Shown: piece after piece, positions 19,836-24,376 of the stretch | Layout of the letters: every line of letters begins with the position of its first letter | Numbering within the stretch: the stretch's first letter is position 1 | From: Isoetes engelmannii | Taxonomy: Eukaryota > Streptophyta > Lycopodiopsida > Isoetales > Isoetaceae | DNA: 24,376 nucleotides | Direction of reading: 5' to 3' | NCBI GenBank assembly: GCA_011763485.2 | Contig: JAANSK020209979.1 | Coordinates: 1 to 24,376 of the forward strand | Position numbers and translations under genes: made by a program | The notes under the pieces: generated by a model | Database searches by the model: none | Told to the model about the DNA's origin: nothing | The model's input: only the letters and a program-made list of their open reading frames with translations

Positions 19836-19982
19836 ATTGAGAGGGGGAGGATATCTGTTAAGCTTGAGTGCCTGTGATGAGGCCATGTGACAATTGTCTA
19901 ACAATCTTGGAGGGAAAAAGGGAGAGGCCATTATAGCATTTAATCTAGGTCTGGAATTGGTGACATATCCTCCCCCTCTCAT
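19836..19982. mobile_element. Small TIR element adjacent to the foldback MITE
   Basis: gagagggggaggatat at 19839-19854 is exactly complementary to atatcctccccctctc at 19965-19980. TA flanks at 19834-19835 and 19983-19984 fit a TA target duplication; the left TA is the one that also bounds the neighbouring element. No coding capacity. Confidence 0.55.
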
Positions 19983-20038
19983 TAAGATTAGTTATGCATG
20001 TTAAACCCCTCTCGTTATGATTAGTTATGCATGTTAAA
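19973..20038. repeat. 33-bp tandem duplication
   Basis: cccctctc.tta.gattagttatgcatgttaaa occurs at 19973-20005 and again at 20006-20038. The first copy overlaps the right end of the small TIR element, so the end of that element was duplicated with its flank. Confidence 0.85.
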
Positions 20039-20478
20039 GCTACACAGTGTTCTCTTATTCTTCACCATGTTGTGTTTCACGACCTGCAACTGGCATTGGC
20101 TTAGAACATGCCCAAAGTGCTAGACCTGAATCTAACTTCTAGATCCATGACATTGAGAATAAACGTGTGCCTATCTTTTCAATTTGATGTTTAACCCATG
20201 GGCTCTGTAGAACAATGGGATGTTTGAACCCATGCGCTCTATAGGATAATTGGTCTCTCTAGACAATAAAAATATATTCATTCACTCATTTGTGGCTCTA
20301 TCACAAGATAAAATAGAAATAAACTTCTATGTTTTTTCAAATATATCGAGAATAAATAAATGCAATATTGGGTTTGAAAATAATCACCAAATATTGACAA
20401 CAATTTGTAAAGAACCACAATTGGTAAGGATGATGGCATGTTAAAATTAAGGAGGACATTGTGCAAGCACCTTCCAGC
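20039..20478. other. Gene-free stretch
   Basis: No gene is recognised. The near-duplicate phrases ttaacccatgggctctgtag and gaacccatgcgctctatag lie at about 20191 and 20227. Confidence 0.4.
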
Positions 20479-21323
20479 CATGAGATATGCCACAATACTT
20501 TTACCCTTGTTTTGGTGATTCGTGGTTAATCCCTCCTGCAGAATCACCAACCTCCCCCGAACAGGTTCCGTTCCCCAGACCTCGTTTCGGGTACCTGATA
20601 CTATCAGGTGGTAGATCTTAGTCGTCGATCTGCTGCGGTCATCTTGGTCGTCCAGTAGATTCCTTCTGGTGGACCGGCAAATACTTCCCGACAGAATCAT
20701 CTCACCAAAATATTCCACCGGACGGAATCACCATCCGAAATATTCTGCCGGGTGGAATATCCTAAGAAGACTATCCCATCTGACGGAATCACCATCCGAA
20801 ATATCTTGCCATATAGAATATCCCAATAAGAATATCCTATAAGAATCTTCTATCTGGTGGAATCACCATCTAATTTCCTTTGGCAATCTTTCGGCCATGG
20901 CAATTTTTTTTATAATAGAGGAGTATGAGTTGGATTCAGAGAATGCATTGATAGAAAATGGTTGAGGGGACTCGGTTTAAGCCAAGCCTACATCACTTTA
21001 AGCCTACATTACCCTGCTCCCGCCAGTATCTCCATAACAGAGGTATGCTTCCTTTGAAGCTGGAATTACAATTATCACTAGAGCAACCATAATAAGAGTA
21101 TGAATTGTAACTGTGACAACAAGTGAGTTGTGATTTCCAGCTGCCACTGCTAAGATAATAAACTAGGAAGATAATAAACAAAGGTTGGATCTCCAGACCA
21201 GATCGGCCTCACCAAAGCCCTGGATCATACTAGCACCTCCTTAAAAACCACGGATGAGCTTTTTTCAAAGATTCGTGGGAAAGGTCACAGAAAAAAAAAA
21301 AAAAAAAAAAAGGGAAAAAAAGG

Positions 21324-21500
21324 AATTTTTGGCTTGGATCGGGGTTCTGCAGAGGAATTTTGAAAGCTTCAGGCTTTCCTCGAACATTGTAGATAAATTT
21401 TTTAGGGCTTTTAGCCTTTTTGAAGCACCGTAGGGATATTTTGAAGGTTTTTAAGCCTTCCTGCAATTCTCTGATGGCGGATTTTGGAGCCATAATATTG
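21324..21500. repeat. Degenerate array of about 41-bp units, each with a small hairpin
   Basis: Units beginning atttttgg, attttgaa, attttttag, attttgaa and attttgga start near 21324, 21357, 21397, 21438 and 21481. The middle three each carry an imperfect dyad: gaaagcttcaggctttc, agggcttttagcctttt and gaaggtttttaagccttc. The array is strongly diverged. Confidence 0.55.
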
Positions 21501-21788
21501 CAAAAATCCTCTTAGTCCTCAAAAATGCTGTTGAAAACAACTTCTTCTTTTAAAGCTTTTAGACTTTCTACTGCTCTATAGACGAATTTGAAAAGGCCCT
21601 AATCTCACAAAAGTCTCCAGTCATAATGTTGCAAAACGTATATTACAGACGGATTTGGAGCCGCAATGCTCTGCACAGGAAGTTGAGAAGCTGAGATGTC
21701 TGGTACCGCGAGTTCTTGGCTGCAAATGATGAGCATATGGCATGGAAACCTCTCGCCACCGCTTACTGCCTCCCACTGAATCTTCGTA

Positions 21789-21952
21789 GGGACGCCTCAC
21801 ATGTGGGCGTCAAGCGGCTCGAAAGCGGCTCGAAAACGTCAAGCCGGGCTGGAACTGCTTCAGCAATTCGACGATAAGCGGCTCCAACGTCTTACCGTCC
21901 ATCTAAAAGTTTGTTCATGTGAATGTTGTTTGTTCCACACGTGAGGCGTCCC
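21789..21952. mobile_element. Nested MITE, 164 bp
   Basis: gggacgcctcacatgtgg at 21789-21806 is inverted at 21935-21952 (ccacacgtgaggcgtccc), 17 of 18 positions matching. It lies inside the long-TIR element. The flanking trinucleotides are GTA and TTA, so no exact short target duplication remains. A 17-bp direct repeat (cttactg.ctcccactg) lies at 21762-21778 and 21952-21968. Confidence 0.75.
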
Positions 21953-22019
21953 TTACTGGCTCCCACTGGACGGAACCATGGGTTCTGGCTCACAACCTTT
22001 ATCTGCATCATTCTTACCC

Positions 22020-22043
22020 GCCTTCCTTCCTTCCTTCCTTCTT
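22020..22043. repeat. TTCC microsatellite
   Basis: Five to six CCTT units are bracketed by two copies of cttacccgcctt, consistent with slippage expansion. Confidence 0.85.
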
Positions 22044-22239
22044 ACCCGCCTTCACGATTCTACCCATGTTTCATCTGTGCTTTGGAACCATAAGAATAAA
22101 ACCACATAATGAAATCACAGATTAATAAATCACAGAATGAAATCTTGTGAAGAACATAAAAGCAAAAAGAAGGCCACCGTAGGGTCGCTCCATCTCCCAC
22201 CCCAGCCCAGCCATTCCTTGCTGCCATAGCCGCCATAGC

Positions 22240-22410
22240 CAGCAACTCTGTATAAAGGAAGAAGAATCCTGGAACGACTTGGAACGATTCAGAAGAAGTT
22301 CGATGCTGCAAAGGTCAATGCAACGGTTGATGCTGTCTGTTCCACCATGGGGCATCCGGCAAAAGATCAATCGCATCCTCCAGAGGTTCGCCGGCATCCG
22401 GCAAGATGAA
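22240..22410 (+). other. Possible captured exon fragment inside the long-TIR element
   Basis: One plus-strand frame is open here and reads ERLGTIQKKFDAAKVNATVD, which looks like ordinary protein, but no start, domain or splice context supports it. Long-TIR elements of the MULE type can carry host gene pieces, so capture is possible; chance is equally likely. Confidence 0.2.
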
Positions 22411-22821
22411 GAATGGCCCCTCTGTTTCGCCATAGCCCACAAAGCTAGGGAAAAAATGGAATTGTACGCCATTATTGAAAATTTGTGAAATCATTGGGAT
22501 ATTAGCAGAATATGTTGGGTGGTGATTCCATCTGGCAGGATATATTTGGAAGGTATTCTTCGGTGGTGATTCTTCGGATGGTGATTCTATCGGACGGGAT
22601 AGTCTTGTTGGGATATTCCACCGACCATAATATTCCAGACGGTGACTCCGTCGGGAAGTATTCGCCGATGGTGATTACACTGGAAGGAATCTATTGGACA
22701 GCCTTACAGTATCAGGTACCCGAAATGGGGTTTGGGGAATGAAACCCGTTCAGGAAAGGGTTGGTGATTCTGCTAGATGGACTAACTGCGAACGAGTCAC
22801 CAAAACAGGGGTAAAACTATT

Positions 22822-24082
22822 CTCACTCACGATTGACCATAAATTGTAGTCATGAGATCTGCCACAATTGACCATAAATTGATAGCACGTTATTTGACTG
22901 AATAATGATATTATTGCCATCCTATGTGCAATTATTGTATTAGCGGTGCTTAATCCCCCTTTCTCTTACCATGCTGGCTTTTAATATCCATATGTTTTTT
23001 AATATTATTACATTACTCATTGGAAGTGCCTTTCTCAAACTCATGGATCACAACTCAACCATATTCACATGATATAACTAGTTACAAAAGCACTTTGTCT
23101 AGGGCAATTTATTGTTTTGATCTATATACAAAATATAGACATGGCTTATAGGCTCCCACTGCTATTTGAGGGATATTCCAAAATAGTGGTCCTTAAATAA
23201 AAAAAAATTCTTGTCTTTGTAATTTGTTCCTATTGTTTATATGCTTTCTTTATCATAGTTCCTTTCATATCTCTTGAATCGTACGTCTCTTTTCACTTGT
23301 TGATTTATGGACTTTCCTCAATCTTATCAAAAATAAGAAAATGCCTTTATAAGAGTGTCAATACTCTTGGACATCTACTACAGGCAGTAGATGGCCTACG
23401 AGCTCCAGTTGCTATATGAATATTATTCTAAAATTGTGGTCCTACAAAATTTTTGAGCCCTTGTGATATGTGTCTATTATCCTCATTCTTCCATTATCCT
23501 AATTCCTCTTCCTATCTTGTGAATCGTACTTGTCCCTTTTTACTTCGTTCCTGCATCGCCTAACAAAACAAACAAAATTACATTGGAATGTAGAACTCAA
23601 CTATACAACAAGTTAGTTGACATTATCGTAGAAATTAAGATTAGAGCGAGAGAATGAACTTACAATAGCATAGAAACACGTTACAATCCCTTATGGGATA
23701 AAAAAAAATCGTTGAGATGATAACGAGGTGAGAAGGTGTCATAACTTTACCGAGCTAACATGAGATTCCAACTAGAAGAATCTCAATGCTTCGAATGAGA
23801 CGATGTGGGCCTACGAAAAGCTGCTTATCCTTCAAAACTTTGTTATAGGTTCTATCTAAAGCCATTGAGATTGCCAAGGTGTAATAGAATCTTCATAATC
23901 TTATCTTGTTGAATGCTAGGATATAGAAATGGCAGGTAATAGCAGAGTTCTTTCTTCCTCTTCCTTTTCGAAGGACGTGAAACTATATTAATCCATCTTA
24001 TACAGGATATTTGGGATTAAGCAACCTATAGCCTGAACAAAACCACCCCATCATGACATGAGATCAATGTTTATAAAAAAGC
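22822..24082. other. Gene-free stretch with tandem duplications
   Basis: A 15-bp phrase attgaccataaattg occurs at 22832-22846 and 22867-22881. A diverged 250-bp tandem repeat spans 23141-23560. I recognise no gene. Confidence 0.5.
23141..23560. repeat. Diverged 250-bp tandem duplication
   Basis: Copy 1 begins atggcttataggctcccact at 23141 and copy 2 atggcctacgagctccagtt at 23391. Both continue with tgctat.tga..atatt, aa.tgtggtcct and, later, cttgaatcgta (copy 1) or tgtgaatcgta (copy 2). Divergence is considerable, so the duplication is old. Confidence 0.7.
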
Positions 24083-24094
24083 ATGAAACTAAAT

Positions 24095-24276
24095 GTCACG
24101 GCCAGCGGTATGCAGCAGCATCTGGACGTTCTCAGTGGGTTTTGTGCGGCAACAGGAATGGTGGTGAACTTGCACAAAACAAAGCTTCTGACGATACAGT
24201 CCTCGCGACGCCATATCTCGGAGATGTACTATAGGGGGCAGGAAGTGGAGACAGTGAGGAATTTCAAGTATCTGTG
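24095..24276 (+). mobile_element. LINE reverse-transcriptase fragment
   Basis: The frame reads TASGMQQHLDVLSGFCAATG, then VVNLHKTKLL, then YRGQEVETVRNFKYL. This is the segment just after the YADD catalytic box in plant non-LTR reverse transcriptases: a helix with QxHLD, the VNLxKTK motif, and the FKYLG strand. YADD itself and everything upstream are missing and the frame ends directly after FKYL, so only about 60 residues remain of a protein normally of about a thousand or more. It is a dead fragment. Confidence 0.8.
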
Positions 24277-24376
24277 ATGATTATATGCAGTATACAAGTA
24301 TTATACTGGTATGTACAAAGGATGATCATCACACGGATACAAAAAGTAGTTGCACAAGGCGGGACTTGAACTCATG
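24277..24376 (-). mobile_element. Partial SINE-like element running off the window
   Basis: On the minus strand gagttcaagtccc (24361-24373) matches the Pol III box B consensus. The T-arm stem does not pair, so it is not a tRNA gene. If it is a SINE head, box A lies beyond the window and the body runs from 24360 down to the LINE fragment at about 24276. Confidence 0.35.

Larger units (their letters stand above)
20494..22821. mobile_element. Long-TIR non-autonomous DNA transposon, about 2.3 kb (MULE-like or unclassified)
   Basis: About 20494-20885 and about 22505-22821 are inverted copies of each other. Shared landmarks in order are aata.ttttaccc.tgttttggtga, gcagaatcaccaacc, catttcgggtacctgatact, agattcctt, aatacttcccgac, and gaatcaccatccgaa. 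The arms contain sub-repeats (gacggaatcaccatccgaaa at about 20721 and 20782). The interior has no transposase. It contains a poly-A tract, the hairpin array at 21324-21500, a nested MITE at 21789-21952, a TTCC microsatellite near 22020-22043 and a possible captured exon near 22240-22410. Long TIRs suit Mutator-like elements, but no 9-bp target duplication is evident, so the class stays open. Confidence 0.75.

Noticed and set aside
22122-22472. 116-codon minus-strand frame
   Set aside because: It runs through the interior of the long-TIR element, has no domain and overlaps equally open frames on the other strand.

Overview
This window looks like plant nuclear DNA: a gene-poor, repeat-rich stretch with one clearly intact gene. 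The evidence is a spliced R2R3-MYB gene with plant-type introns, an LTR with a plant-type tRNA-Met primer binding site, LINE and tRNA-SINE remnants, and many small inverted-repeat transposons. The loose mix of old, diverged repeats around one compact gene would suit a gymnosperm or another large-genome seed plant, but the species cannot be told from the sequence.

Layout. 1-1130: no gene, two short tandem duplications. 1130-2034: broken coding region with an AT-hook (RKRGRPRK), a lysine/glutamate-rich linker, an HLH-type HUH motif and a YRLK motif, read here as a relic rolling-circle (Rep/Replitron-like) transposase. 2082-3658: an LTR with TGTGACG/CGTCACA ends and a tRNA-Met-like primer site just after it; it abuts the relic. 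3886-4340: two tandem duplications. 4448-5720, minus strand: broken coding region of unknown family. 6480-7790: no gene. 7790-8268: antisense relative of the LTR at 2082, with a 30-bp-arm hairpin and a homopolymer at its end. 8269-8350: 41-bp tandem pair. 8375-9140 and 9890-10585: two decayed, coding-like stretches of unknown product.

12170-13711, minus strand: a complete three-exon R2R3-MYB gene of the MYB52/54/105/117 type (subgroup 21), 412 residues, with no lesion. Upstream of it (14536-15480) lie a SINE-like Pol III promoter pair, a 101-bp tandem duplication, a perfect 9-bp hairpin and a four-copy 31-bp minisatellite.

15000-24376 is mostly transposon debris. A repeat at 15026-15177 has a second copy at 18644-19131 that is split by a 354-bp PIF/Harbinger-like MITE with TAA target duplications. 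Two small inverted-repeat elements sit side by side at 19716-19984. A 2.3-kb element with terminal inverted repeats over 300 bp long (about 20494-22821) contains a nested 164-bp MITE and an array of degenerate 41-bp hairpin repeats. The window ends in a LINE reverse-transcriptase fragment next to an antisense SINE-like box B.

The genes do not form a pathway. The only functional inference is that the MYB gene is a DNA-binding transcription regulator. The most unusual item is the relic HUH endonuclease with an AT-hook. The best-supported structures are the MYB gene, the MITE with its related empty site, and the long-TIR element.
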